From JBFAPK01 sp040676675 (GTDB lineage Bacteria; Actinomycetota; Actinomycetes; Mycobacteriales; Micromonosporaceae), in assembly GCF_040676675.1 (NCBI RefSeq), contig NZ_JBFAPK010000006.1, positions 124,001 through 188,000 on the forward strand: 64,000 nucleotides of DNA, in the 5' to 3' direction. The stretch's first letter is position 1. Every line of letters starts with the position of its first letter. A program made the translations under genes and the position numbers. Shown here piece by piece: positions 15,613 through 24,785 of the stretch. The notes below the pieces were generated by a model. That model searched no databases. It was not told the DNA's origin and saw only the letters and a program-made list of their open reading frames with translations.

Positions 15613-17439
15613 TCAGATCGAGGCGAGCGTCCCCTCGTACATCTTCTCGATCTCGGCGGCGAAGTTGGCCTCCACCACCCGACGCTTGATCTTCAGCGAC
15701 GGCGTCATCTCGCCGTCGGCGATCGTCAGGTCGCGCGGCAGGATGGTCACCTTCTTGATGGTCTCCCAGCGGTTGAGCCGGGCGTTCAGCTCCTTCACGT
15801 ACCCGTCGACCAGCGCGCGGGTCTCCGGCGCCGTGACGATCGAGGCGTAGTCGCGGCCGGCGAGCGGGCCGTTCGCGGCCCACGCGCCGATCGCCTCGGC
15901 GTCCAGGGTGACCAGCATCGTGCAGTAGTTGCGGGACTGGCCCACCACCACGGCCTGCGAGGTGTACGGGCAGATCGCCTTGAACATGCCCTCGATCATC
16001 GACGGCGCGATGTACTTGCCGCCGGAGGTCTTGACCAGGTCCTTCTTCCGGTCGGTGATGCGCAGGAACCCGTCGGCGTCGAGCTCGCCGATGTCGCCGG
16101 TGCGCAGGTAGCCGTCCGGGGTGAGCGCGGCGGCGGTCTCCTCGGGCAGGTTGTGGTAGCCGCGCATGATCGGCGCGCCGCGGAGCAGCACCTCGCCGTC
16201 GGTGTCGATCCGGCATTCGAGGTCGCCGAGGGCTTGGCCGACGGTACCGATCCGGAGCCGCTCCGGGCGGTTGCAGAAGTTGGCGGCGCTCGACTCGGTC
16301 AGGCCGTAGCCCTCCAGGATCGGCAGGTTGGCCGCGGCGAAGAAGGCGCTGATCTCCTCGCTGAGCGGCGCCGAGCCGGAGACCAGGATCCGGATGCGCC
16401 CGCCCAGCCGGGCCTGCAACTTGGCGAAGACCAGCTTCTCGGCCAGCCGGTACCGCAGCGCGAGCCCGCCCGGCACGGGCTGGCCGGCCTGCTCCAGAGC
16501 GACCTTCGCCTTGCCGGTACGCACCGCCCAGGCGAAGATCTTCGCCTTCGCCCCGCCGCCGGACTGGGCCGTGGTGACGGCGCGGTTGTAGACCTTCTCG
16601 TAGATCCGGGGCGCGCCGCACATCAGCGTCGGCCGGACCACGCCCAGCAGGTCCACCAGCCGGTCCAGGCGCCCGTCGACGTAGGTGGGGAGCCCGACGT
16701 GGAGGACACCGCAGAGCAGCGACTTGCCGAACGAGTGCGACAGGGGCAGCCAGAGGTACTGGAGGTCGTCGGGGCGCAGGATGTCGAGGTCCTCCTGGGC
16801 CACCCCCTCCCAGCACCAGCCGGCGTGCAGCAGCTCGACGCCCTTGGGCCGGCCGGTGGTGCCGGAGGTGTAGATCAGCGTGGCGAGCTGGTCGGGGCGT
16901 ACCTCGGCCGCGATCCGGTCGACCAGCTCCGGATCGGCCGCCAGCGCCCGCGTACCGCGCTCCTCCAGCTCGGCGAGGGTGAGCTGAGGTACGGCCGCGT
17001 CCGGGTCGACCGGGCCGTCGATGAGCACGACGTGGGTGAGCGCGGGCAGCTCGGCGTCGGCGATCTTCCCGGCCTGGGTGGGGTTCTCCGCGACCAGCAC
17101 CCGGGAGCCCGAGTCGGCGAGGATGAAGACGGCGTCCTGCGGCTCGGTGGTCGGGTAGATGGTGGTGGTGGCGCCACCGGCGCACATCACGCCGAGGTCG
17201 GTGATGATCCACTCGATCCGGGTGCTCGCGAGGATGGCCACCCGGTCCTCGTGGCCGACGCCGAGCGAGTGGAGCCCGGCGGCGACGGCTTTGGCCTGCC
17301 GCCCGATCTCGGCCCAGCTGGACCAGATCGGCCCCGAGTCGTCCGGGGCGGGCCGGGCGAACGCGTCAGCCTCAGGGGTGGCCGCCACGCGTTTGAAGAA
17401 CATGTCCGGAATGGACTGATATGGTACATCCAAGGCCAT
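15613..17439 (-). CDS. Long-chain fatty-acid--CoA ligase (FadD15-like AMP-binding enzyme)
   Basis: Activates long-chain fatty acids to acyl-CoA through an acyl-AMP intermediate. The 608-residue length is typical of the FAA1/FadD15 branch. The ANL motifs are clear: TLIYTSGTTGRPKG near 189, LPLSHSFGKSLLCG near 229, YGLTESSAANF near 373, GYLRTGDIGELDADGFLRITDRKKDLVKTSGGKYIAP near 440-478, and LKIKRRVV near the C-terminus with the catalytic Lys region. The ATG has a GAAGGCGG ribosome-binding site on the minus strand. It is divergent from the first S8 protease and monocistronic. Confidence 0.94.
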   Translation of the reverse strand: MALDVPYQSIPDMFFKRVAATPEADAFARPAPDDSGPIWSSWAEIGRQAKAVAAGLHSLGVGHEDRVAILASTRIEWIITDLGVMCAGGATTTIYPTTEPQDAVFILADSGSRVLVAENPTQAGKIADAELPALTHVVLIDGPVDPDAAVPQLTLAELEERGTRALAADPELVDRIAAEVRPDQLATLIYTSGTTGRPKGVELLHAGWCWEGVAQEDLDILRPDDLQYLWLPLSHSFGKSLLCGVLHVGLPTYVDGRLDRLVDLLGVVRPTLMCGAPRIYEKVYNRAVTTAQSGGGAKAKIFAWAVRTGKAKVALEQAGQPVPGGLALRYRLAEKLVFAKLQARLGGRIRILVSGSAPLSEEISAFFAAANLPILEGYGLTESSAANFCNRPERLRIGTVGQALGDLECRIDTDGEVLLRGAPIMRGYHNLPEETAAALTPDGYLRTGDIGELDADGFLRITDRKKDLVKTSGGKYIAPSMIEGMFKAICPYTSQAVVVGQSRNYCTMLVTLDAEAIGAWAANGPLAGRDYASIVTAPETRALVDGYVKELNARLNRWETIKKVTILPRDLTIADGEMTPSLKIKRRVVEANFAAEIEKMYEGTLASI

Positions 17440-17467
17440 GTAAGTATCCGCCTTCGGGGGTGTTCAC

Positions 17468-17501
17468 GTGATCGCGGTCACGTTGATTTGCGGTTACCGC
17501 A
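17468..17501. promoter_or_regulatory. Two adjacent palindromes between fadD-like gene and S8 protease
   Basis: GTGATCGCGGTCAC (17468-17481, near-perfect) is followed by TGCGGTTACCGCA (17489-17501, perfect around a central T). Both lie within 65 bp of the acyl-CoA ligase start and are operator candidates. The rest of the 257-bp gap shows no other structure. Confidence 0.4.
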
Positions 17502-17696
17502 GGGTAGGGCCTGGCCGGTCGATCCGGCTAGCCCTCGCCTCCGATGGCGTGCGGCTATGCCGGTCGGTCCGCCCGTTCGGGTGGCCGCCCCGTGGCCCGG
17601 TGATATGAGTCTTCCGAGATGCCGGTCGGCCGATCGGGCCAAATAGACTCCTATCGATCACCTACACCCAGAGGTCGGATCAGGGAGGAGCGGGAG

Positions 17697-18926
<1,230 letters not shown>

Positions 18927-18948
18927 CCCCCGCCCGACGCGGGGTGAC

Positions 18949-19011
18949 GACCGGGGCCTCCGGGTGCGACGGGAGCTGATGACGCTCCGCCCACCCGGGG
19001 GCCTCCCGGTC
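18949..19011. terminator. Bidirectional stem-loop between convergent genes
   Basis: GACCGGGGCCTCCGGGTG (18949-18966) pairs with a near-complement at 18992-19011, with a nested GGAGC/GCTCC stem in the loop. It lies between the stops of the S8 protease and the SMR gene. Confidence 0.65.
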
Positions 19012-19013
19012 GC

Positions 19014-19337
19014 TCAGTGGGCGGCGCCGAGCTGCAGCGCGGCCACCCCGGCGATGACCAGCACCAGGCCGACGACCTGGACCCAGGTCAGCGCCTCGTC
19101 GAGGAAGAGCACGCCGACGAGCGCGACCAGGGCCACCCCCACGGCCGACCAGATCCCGTACGCGACCCCCACCGCCAGGCCGCGCTTGAGCACCTGGGAG
19201 AGCAGGGCGAACGCGGCGAGGTAACCGATCACCACGACCACCGACGGCAGCGGCCGGGTGAACCCCGCCGAGAGCCGCAGGCAGATGGTGGCCGTCACCT
19301 CGGTGAGGATCGCGCCCGCCAACAGCAACCAGACCAT
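19014..19337 (-). CDS. Small multidrug resistance (SMR) family transporter
   Basis: A 107-residue protein with four membrane helices, the size of EmrE/SugE-type proton antiporters. The invariant membrane-embedded glutamate is Glu13 (MVWLLLAGAILTEVTATICLRLS). The last helix is WVQVVGLVLVIAGVAALQL. The ATG at 19337 follows GGAGGGCAGGGC; longer upstream reading overlaps the promoter of the second protease. SMR proteins work as antiparallel dimers to export cationic drugs or guanidinium; the substrate is unknown here. The gene sits antisense between the two proteases. Confidence 0.92.
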   Translation of the reverse strand: MVWLLLAGAILTEVTATICLRLSAGFTRPLPSVVVVIGYLAAFALLSQVLKRGLAVGVAYGIWSAVGVALVALVGVLFLDEALTWVQVVGLVLVIAGVAALQLGAAH

Positions 19338-19395
19338 GCCCTGCCCTCCGCCGAAGCCCCTGTCCAGCGACCTGATTGAACCAAGGAGCGCGACA

Positions 19396-20661
19396 ATGAA
19401 CTTCCGCAGCCCTCGCGGCCGGCGCCGGCGTGCGGGCGCGCTGGCCGTCGCCGTCGTGGCCCCGCTGGCGCTCGCCGCCCCGGCCGCCGCCGCGCCCGCC
19501 GGCGCCATCCGGTACGTGGGCAGCGCCACCGCCGTCGCCGGCAGCTACGTCGTCGTACTGCGCGACAGGACGGCCGGAGCCGTACCGCGCGACGGGGCCA
19601 CCGTGACCGTGCCGCGTGACGGGGCGACCGGGGCTGCCGCCGCGTCCGCCCAGGTGGCGGGCACCGCGGGAAACCTGACCCGCCGGTACGGGGGCACCGT
19701 GACCCGGGTCTACGGGGCGGCGCTGCGCGGCTTCGCGATCCGGACCAGCGAGGCGTCCGCCCGCCAGTTGGCCGCTGACCCGGCGGTCGCGTGGGTCGAA
19801 CAGGACCGGACGGTCTTCGCGGCCGGTGTCCAGCCGAACCCGCCCTCCTGGGGGCTGGACCGCCTCGACCAGCGCCGATTGCCGCTGGACTCGTCCTTCG
19901 CCTTCCCGAACACCGCCGCCTCCGTACGTGCGTACGTGGTCGACACCGGTATCCGCCTCAGCCACGCCGACTTCGGCGGGCGGGCGACCAGCGGCTTCGA
20001 CGCGGTGGACGGCGGCTCCGCCGACGACTGCAACGGTCACGGCACGCACGTGGCCGGCATCCTCGGCGGGACCGCGCACGGGGTCGCCAAGCGGGTACGA
20101 CTCGTCGCCGTACGGGTGCTGAACTGCGCCGGCAGCGGCAGCACCGCGGGCGTCATCGCGGGCGTCGACTGGGTGACCGCCAACGCGGTGCGGCCCGCGG
20201 TGGCGAACCTGAGCCTCGGCGGCGCGATCAGCGCGGCCCTGGAGAGCGCGGTGGCCAACTCGATCGCCTCGGGCGTCGGCTACACCGTCGCGGCCGGCAA
20301 CTCGAACACCGACGCGTGCGGCTTCTCGCCCGGCCGGATCCCGGCCGCGATCACGGTCGCCAGCACCGACGCCACCGACACCCGGGCCTCGTCGTCGAAC
20401 ACGGGAACCTGCCTGGACCTCTTCGCGCCCGGCCGGCTGATCACCTCGGCCTGGCACACCGGCGACACGGCGACCAACACGATCAGCGGCTCGTCCATGG
20501 CCTCGGCACACGCGGCCGGGGCCGCCGCCGTGGTGCTCCAGGCGCACCCGACCTGGACCCCGCGCCAGGTCCGCGACCACCTGGTGGCCAACGCGACCCC
20601 GGGCGTGGTGACCGACCCCGGTCCCGGCTCGCCCAACCTGCTGCTTCACCTGGTCGAATAG
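19396..20661 (+). CDS. Secreted S8 family serine protease (proteinase K-like), copy 2
   Basis: A 421-residue paralogue of the protease at 17697, with the same domain order: signal peptide (AGALAVAVVAPLALAAPAAAAPA), I9 propeptide and catalytic domain. The triad is Asp183 (YVVDTG), His215 (DDCNGHGTHVAG) and Ser367. The motif around the nucleophile reads GSSMASAHAAG rather than GTSMASPHVAG, so nearby positions have drifted while the triad is intact. The propeptide carries a short internal duplication (VPRDGAT twice). The ATG follows AAGGAGCG. Confidence 0.93.
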   Translation: MNFRSPRGRRRRAGALAVAVVAPLALAAPAAAAPAGAIRYVGSATAVAGSYVVVLRDRTAGAVPRDGATVTVPRDGATGAAAASAQVAGTAGNLTRRYGGTVTRVYGAALRGFAIRTSEASARQLAADPAVAWVEQDRTVFAAGVQPNPPSWGLDRLDQRRLPLDSSFAFPNTAASVRAYVVDTGIRLSHADFGGRATSGFDAVDGGSADDCNGHGTHVAGILGGTAHGVAKRVRLVAVRVLNCAGSGSTAGVIAGVDWVTANAVRPAVANLSLGGAISAALESAVANSIASGVGYTVAAGNSNTDACGFSPGRIPAAITVASTDATDTRASSSNTGTCLDLFAPGRLITSAWHTGDTATNTISGSSMASAHAAGAAAVVLQAHPTWTPRQVRDHLVANATPGVVTDPGPGSPNLLLHLVE

Positions 20662-20726
20662 CCGGATCCGAACCCGCCCTCGTCGAGCCGCCGATGCCGT
20701 CGGTGCACCGTGGCCGGGCCGGCGGC

Positions 20727-20757
20727 TTGCGGCTTCCGTCGCGTCAGCCAATACGGT
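20727..20757 (+). promoter_or_regulatory. Promoter of the MerR/TipA-like gene (leaderless)
   Basis: TTGCGG (20727-20732) and TACGGT (20752-20757) are 19 bp apart. TACGGT lies 7 nt before the ATG at 20765. The long spacer is typical of MerR-controlled promoters. Confidence 0.45.
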
Positions 20758-20764
20758 GCGGCAC

Positions 20765-21502
20765 ATGGGCCAACGACGCTGGAAGATCGGTGAGCTCGCC
20801 GCCGCGACCGGGCTGACGGTACGGGCGCTGCGGCACTTCGACGACATCGGGCTGCTGTGCCCTGCGGGGCGCTCGCCCGCCGGGCACCGCTGGTACACCG
20901 ATGACGACGTGCGGCGGTTGTACCGGATCGTGGCGCTGCGTCAGCTCGGGATACCACTCAGCGAGATCGTCCAGTCGTTGGACGGTGACGTCGGCACGTT
21001 CGAGGCGGTGGTGCGGGCGCAGCTCGCTCACGTCGACCAGCACCTTCGTTGGCAACGGCAGCTGCGGTACCGGCTGGGCGCGCTGCTGCGCGCGGTCGAG
21101 CAGAGCGCGGAACCGGCAATCGACGAGCTTCTCGAAGCGATGGAGAACATGATGGATCGGAGCCACTTCACCCCCAACCAGTTGGCGCGTGCGAAGCAGC
21201 GACACCAGGAGCCCGGGTTCGCTCGGCGGTTCGCCGAGTGGCAGGTCCGCTGCGCGGCTCTCGCCGAGCAGCTTCGGGTCCACCTGGCCGAGGGGACGGA
21301 CCCGGCCGATCCTGCGGTACAGGCACTCGCGACGCGGTGGCAGACGCTGATGGACGAGCTGACCGAAGGTGACCGAGCCACGCTGTCGTCCGTGTACGCG
21401 AGGATCGAGGCCAAGGGAGCGGAAGCCGCCACCCGGGGCGCGCTCCCCGGCGAGGTCTGGGACTATCTGCGACTGGCGCTCGTCGTCGGCTACGGCAGCT
21501 GA
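20765..21502 (+). CDS. MerR-family regulator with TipAS-like effector domain
   Basis: A 245-residue protein. The N-terminal MerR helix-turn-helix reads WKIGELAAATGLTVRALRHFDDIGLLCPAGRSPAGHRWYTDDDVRRLYRIVALRQLGIPLSEI, followed by a dimerisation coil. The C-terminal part (residues ~130-245, with FTPNQLARAKQRHQEPGFARRFAEWQ) resembles the drug-binding TipAS domain of thiostrepton-induced regulators. The ATG at 20765 lies 7 nt behind TACGGT. It is 130 bp upstream of a virginiamycin B lyase gene in the same direction, so drug-induced activation of that gene is plausible but inferred. Confidence 0.87.
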   Translation: MGQRRWKIGELAAATGLTVRALRHFDDIGLLCPAGRSPAGHRWYTDDDVRRLYRIVALRQLGIPLSEIVQSLDGDVGTFEAVVRAQLAHVDQHLRWQRQLRYRLGALLRAVEQSAEPAIDELLEAMENMMDRSHFTPNQLARAKQRHQEPGFARRFAEWQVRCAALAEQLRVHLAEGTDPADPAVQALATRWQTLMDELTEGDRATLSSVYARIEAKGAEAATRGALPGEVWDYLRLALVVGYGS

Positions 21503-21631
21503 GGCGCCGCGGTCGGACGCCCACCTGAGCACGGACGTTCCGGCGTCGATGACCGGAGATATCGCTTGCCGGCGGGACCCGGACGTGCCAGCGTTCTCGC
21601 GACACTTGATCTCGTTGGAGGGGCCCGACTC

Positions 21632-22525
21632 ATGCAGCAGCCTTCCGCGCCGTCGATCCGGGAGCTGAGCCTGGTCGAGCCGGGCGCCGGCCCGTACGGC
21701 GTCACGGCCGGCCCGGACGGCGCGCTCTGGCTCACCCTGGTCCACGCCGGCGAGATCGCCCGACTCACCGTCGACGGCCAACTGGACCGCTACCGGTTGG
21801 ACGACGCCGCGAGCGGGCCCATGGTGATCACCACCGGTCCGGACGGGGCGCTCTGGTTCACCCGCCGGGACCACCACGTCGGTCGGATCGCCACCGACGG
21901 CACGGCGACCGCGTTCGCGCTCCCGTCGCCCGATGCCGGCCCGTACGGCGTCACGGCCGGCCCGGACGGCGCGCTGTGGTTCACCGAGATGAACACCGAC
22001 CGGATCGGGCGGATCACCACCGACGGCGAGGTCACGGAGTACCCGCTCCCCACCCGGGGCGGCTTCCCCTCGGTGATCACCGCGGGTCCGGACGGCGCCC
22101 TCTGGTTCACCCTCAACCAGGCGAACGCCATCGGCCGGCTCTCGCTCGACGGCGAGGCGACGCTTCACCCGATCCCCACCGAGGCCGCCGGGCCCGTCGG
22201 GCTCACCCGGGGTACCGACGGCGCGCTCTGGTTCGTCGAGATCGGCGCGGGTCAACTCGGCCGGATCACGCCGGACGGCCGGATCGACGAGTTCCCGCTG
22301 CCCGACCGCGCCGCGCGTCCGCACGCCATCGTCGCCGGTCTCGGGGACGGGTGCTGGTTCACCGAGTGGGGCGCCAACCGGATCGGGCACGTGAGCCCCG
22401 CGGGCGAGATCCGGGACTGGGAGCTGCCGAGCCCGGCGTCGGAGCCGCACGGCATCGCGGCCGGGCCGGACGGCGCGCTCTGGGTGGCCCTGGAGACGGG
22501 CGCCGTGGCCCGCGTGGCGCCCTGA
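21632..22525 (+). CDS. vgb: Virginiamycin B lyase (streptogramin B inactivation)
   Basis: A 297-residue seven-bladed beta-propeller with repeated blades of the form YGVTAGPDGALWFTE...IGRITTDG. Vgb linearises streptogramin B antibiotics by breaking the depsipeptide ester bond without hydrolysis. The catalytic neighbourhood is present: RPHAIVAG (His), the following WFTEWGANRIG, then SEPHGIAAGPDGALWVALETG with the conserved His and Glu. The ATG follows TTGGAGGGGCCCGACTC. Length and blade number match known Vgb proteins; propeller homologues of unknown activity also exist, so activity is likely but not certain. Confidence 0.88.
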   Translation: MQQPSAPSIRELSLVEPGAGPYGVTAGPDGALWLTLVHAGEIARLTVDGQLDRYRLDDAASGPMVITTGPDGALWFTRRDHHVGRIATDGTATAFALPSPDAGPYGVTAGPDGALWFTEMNTDRIGRITTDGEVTEYPLPTRGGFPSVITAGPDGALWFTLNQANAIGRLSLDGEATLHPIPTEAAGPVGLTRGTDGALWFVEIGAGQLGRITPDGRIDEFPLPDRAARPHAIVAGLGDGCWFTEWGANRIGHVSPAGEIRDWELPSPASEPHGIAAGPDGALWVALETGAVARVAP

Positions 22526-22614
22526 CCCCACCGACCCGGCCCGCCCGCCCACCTGCCGGCCCGCCCACCCGCCGGCCCGCGCGCCCGTCCGCCTGTCGCT
22601 CCGCCCACCGGCGG

Positions 22615-23568
22615 TCACTGGTAGCGGCTCGCGCCCAGCGACCAGTCGTAGGTGCCCCGGATCCAGCACCGGCGGGCGGCCGCGAACCGGGTGACGTCCG
22701 GATCGCCCTCGGCGAGCACGGCCGTCTCCAGCCGGTCGTACGCGGCCAGTGCGGTGTTGAACCGCCGGACCGCCTCGGCCAGGGCGGCGTACTCGTCCTG
22801 TCCCGCCTCGCGGGCGATGGTCAACACGAGGTTGTGCCCGTCGGTTTCGAGCCGACGCTCCTTGTCGTAGGAGAAGACGTCGTTGCACCAGCAGACCAGG
22901 TCGGCGGCGAGCGCCTCCAGTTCGGACAACCGCGGATCGGCCAGCCGGGGCGCGTCGGGCTCCGCCCCGTGCCCGATGTCGGTGAGGGTGAAGCTCGGGT
23001 ACACGGCGCCGGTGTGCCGGCGGTACTGGACGTACTCGGAGATGCCCGGCACCCGGTGGTGCTTGCGGTTCGCGGCCTCCCAGAGCAGCGCGAGCAGGTA
23101 CTCGCGCACCTGCCGGGTGAAGCGGAGCAGCAGGACGGGCCGGTGCTGGTCGCGGACGCGGCGGCAGAGGTCGTGCAGGGCGGTGCCGGTCGGTCCGGTG
23201 GCGTCGAGCAGCTCGGCGGGGACCGGCCCGCCGAGCCGCTCCAACACCTGTAGCAGCCGGGCCACCACCGGTGCCAGCCGGCCGGGGTCGGCACCGAGCC
23301 CGTCGTCGTCGCAGCTGTCGTCGAACGAGAAGAGCCAGGTGATCAGGTCGGTCAGCAGGGCGAGCTGCTCCGGCCCGGCGTCCGGGCAGGCCCGCCCGGC
23401 CAGGTCGCCGGCGTTCGCCCGGTCCAGCCGCTGCGCGGCGTCCGATGTGGAGACCAGCCCGAGCTCCATCGCCCACTCGGCGGACCGCTGGCCGACCGCA
23501 CCGGCCCGCTCGTTAACCCGCGCCGGGTACGGCGGTTCGGCGAGCGCGCCGGTGACGAATCTCCGCAT
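22615..23568 (-). CDS. Class I terpene synthase
   Basis: A 317-residue terpene cyclase, single domain. The metal-binding motifs are the aspartate-rich FDDSCDDD (D83-D89) and the NSE triad CNDVFSYDKE (N229, S233, E237). A C-terminal SRYQ matches the conserved RY pair that closes over the diphosphate. The ATG at 23568 follows AGGAGGCAAC. Bacterial enzymes of this size make sesqui- or diterpenes from farnesyl or geranylgeranyl diphosphate; the product cannot be told from sequence. No prenyl synthase, P450 or methyltransferase is adjacent. Confidence 0.93.
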   Translation of the reverse strand: MRRFVTGALAEPPYPARVNERAGAVGQRSAEWAMELGLVSTSDAAQRLDRANAGDLAGRACPDAGPEQLALLTDLITWLFSFDDSCDDDGLGADPGRLAPVVARLLQVLERLGGPVPAELLDATGPTGTALHDLCRRVRDQHRPVLLLRFTRQVREYLLALLWEAANRKHHRVPGISEYVQYRRHTGAVYPSFTLTDIGHGAEPDAPRLADPRLSELEALAADLVCWCNDVFSYDKERRLETDGHNLVLTIAREAGQDEYAALAEAVRRFNTALAAYDRLETAVLAEGDPDVTRFAAARRCWIRGTYDWSLGASRYQ

Positions 23569-23982
23569 GTTGCCTCCTGTCGCGCGATCTTCCGACGCCG
23601 GGCAGACGGATCGGGATGCCGTGGTGACGGCAGGTGCGCCGAGGATCCCCTGTGGACGGTGCGGACCGGACGGGCGGTCCGTGGCTACCGGTTCGTGGGA
23701 CACCGCCGTGTGCTGGTTCGCCGCCGGCGCATCTGGCAATCCCGCCCGTGACCTCCCCGCGGTCAGGTCTCGCTGTCGATGGTTAGCCAAGCTGGGCCGG
23801 AGGCCGCGGGCCGACGTCGCCGGACGGCATCCGGAGGGAGCGAGCGATGCGGACGTAGCGTACGGCGCGAAGCGTATCCAAAGTAGGCTATGTCCGTAAC
23901 GGCGTGCTGCGTTCCTGCGACGGTCGGTGTCCCCGCTGCGCCGATCGGCGCCAGCGGCGGGTCGGACCCTCCGGCCCGGCGC
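23569..23982. other. 414-bp intergenic region upstream of the terpene synthase
   Basis: No convincing gene is present. A patch at 23855-23905 is less GC-rich than its surroundings and holds minus-strand hexamers such as TACGCT and TAGCCT that could serve as the terpene synthase promoter. This would leave a leader of about 300 nt. Nothing else is recognised. Confidence 0.4.
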
Positions 23983-24612
23983 TCAGAAGCCGAGCCGGGC
24001 GGTGCGCAGCCGCTCGGCCAGCGCGGGGGAGCCGACGAGCTGCACCCGGGCCACGCGCTGCCGTCCGAACAGGAAGAGTGCCAGCTCGCCGGGCGCGCCG
24101 ACGAGCCGGGCGACCTCGCCCCGGCTGCCGGCGGAGAACTCGCCGTACCCGGGTGACTGGACGAGCAGCCGCCCCGGCACGCGGCGCAGGCTCATCCGGG
24201 CGAGCGGCCCGACCTGCCGCCAGAGCGCGGCCTGCAGCTCGGCCGGCAGCTGCCGGGGCTGCCAGTCCGGCTGGGCCCGGCGCAGGTCCTCGTGGTGGAT
24301 GTAGAACTCCATGGTGTTGGTCAGCTCGTCCACCAGCCGGTTGCTGACCGGGCTCCACCACGGCGGCCGGCGGACCTGGTCGACCAGTTCGGGGTACGGC
24401 CGGCGCGTCGCGGCCAGCCGGATCCGCTCCCCGTAGTCGCGCAGCGGTGGCAGGATCACCCCGGCCCCGGCGTCCGGGCGCCGGTCCCTGATCACCAGGT
24501 GCGCGGCGAGGTCGCGGGCCACCCAGCCCTCGTCGATGGTCGGCGCGTCCGGGCCGAGGGCGAGCAGGAGGTCGGCGAGCGACTCGCGCTCCGAACGTGC
24601 GTACCGGGCCAT
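23983..24612 (-). CDS. TIGR03085-type protein of the DinB/maleylpyruvate isomerase-like fold
   Basis: A 209-residue protein with the actinobacterial signature of this family: MARYARSERESLADLLLALGPDAPTIDEGWVARDLAAHLVIRDRRPDAGAG at the N-terminus and NTMEFYIHHEDLRRAQPDWQPRQLP near 112-136. The His residues in DLAAHLV and YIHHEDL are the expected metal ligands of the four-helix bundle. Related proteins use mycothiol in detoxification, but the activity of this subgroup is unknown. The ATG lies 7 nt behind TAGGAT, so translation is probably leaderless. Confidence 0.83.
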   Translation of the reverse strand: MARYARSERESLADLLLALGPDAPTIDEGWVARDLAAHLVIRDRRPDAGAGVILPPLRDYGERIRLAATRRPYPELVDQVRRPPWWSPVSNRLVDELTNTMEFYIHHEDLRRAQPDWQPRQLPAELQAALWRQVGPLARMSLRRVPGRLLVQSPGYGEFSAGSRGEVARLVGAPGELALFLFGRQRVARVQLVGSPALAERLRTARLGF

Positions 24613-24619
24613 GAGCCCG

Positions 24620-24625
24620 ATCCTA
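24620..24625 (-). promoter_or_regulatory. -10 hexamer, leaderless promoter
   Basis: On the minus strand TAGGAT is 7 nt before the ATG at 24612 of the TIGR03085-type gene. Confidence 0.5.
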
Positions 24626-24785
24626 AGCGCGTTTTCCCGGGCCCGTCGGGCGGGCGGGCGCGGGTCCCGGTGCCCCTGGCGCGTCGGCGGGGCATGTGAC
24701 ACCCGACATAATCATTAAGAGGTCGTCACAAGCAGTCGGTTCGGTAAGGATTAGGTGGAGAACTGACGCTTACCGCGGGGGAACT

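Noticed and set aside
17468..17482. Pho box upstream of the acyl-CoA ligase gene
   Set aside because: GTTCACG and GGTCACG occur, but their spacing is 14 nt rather than the 11-nt direct-repeat period expected for PhoP.
22615..23568. Full terpene biosynthetic gene cluster
   Set aside because: Neighbouring genes are an antibiotic lyase and a DinB-like protein; no prenyltransferase, P450 or methyltransferase is present, so only a single synthase is claimed.
23890..24156. 88-codon plus-strand frame between the terpene synthase and the TIGR03085-type gene
   Set aside because: Most of it lies antisense to the latter gene and lacks protein-like features.
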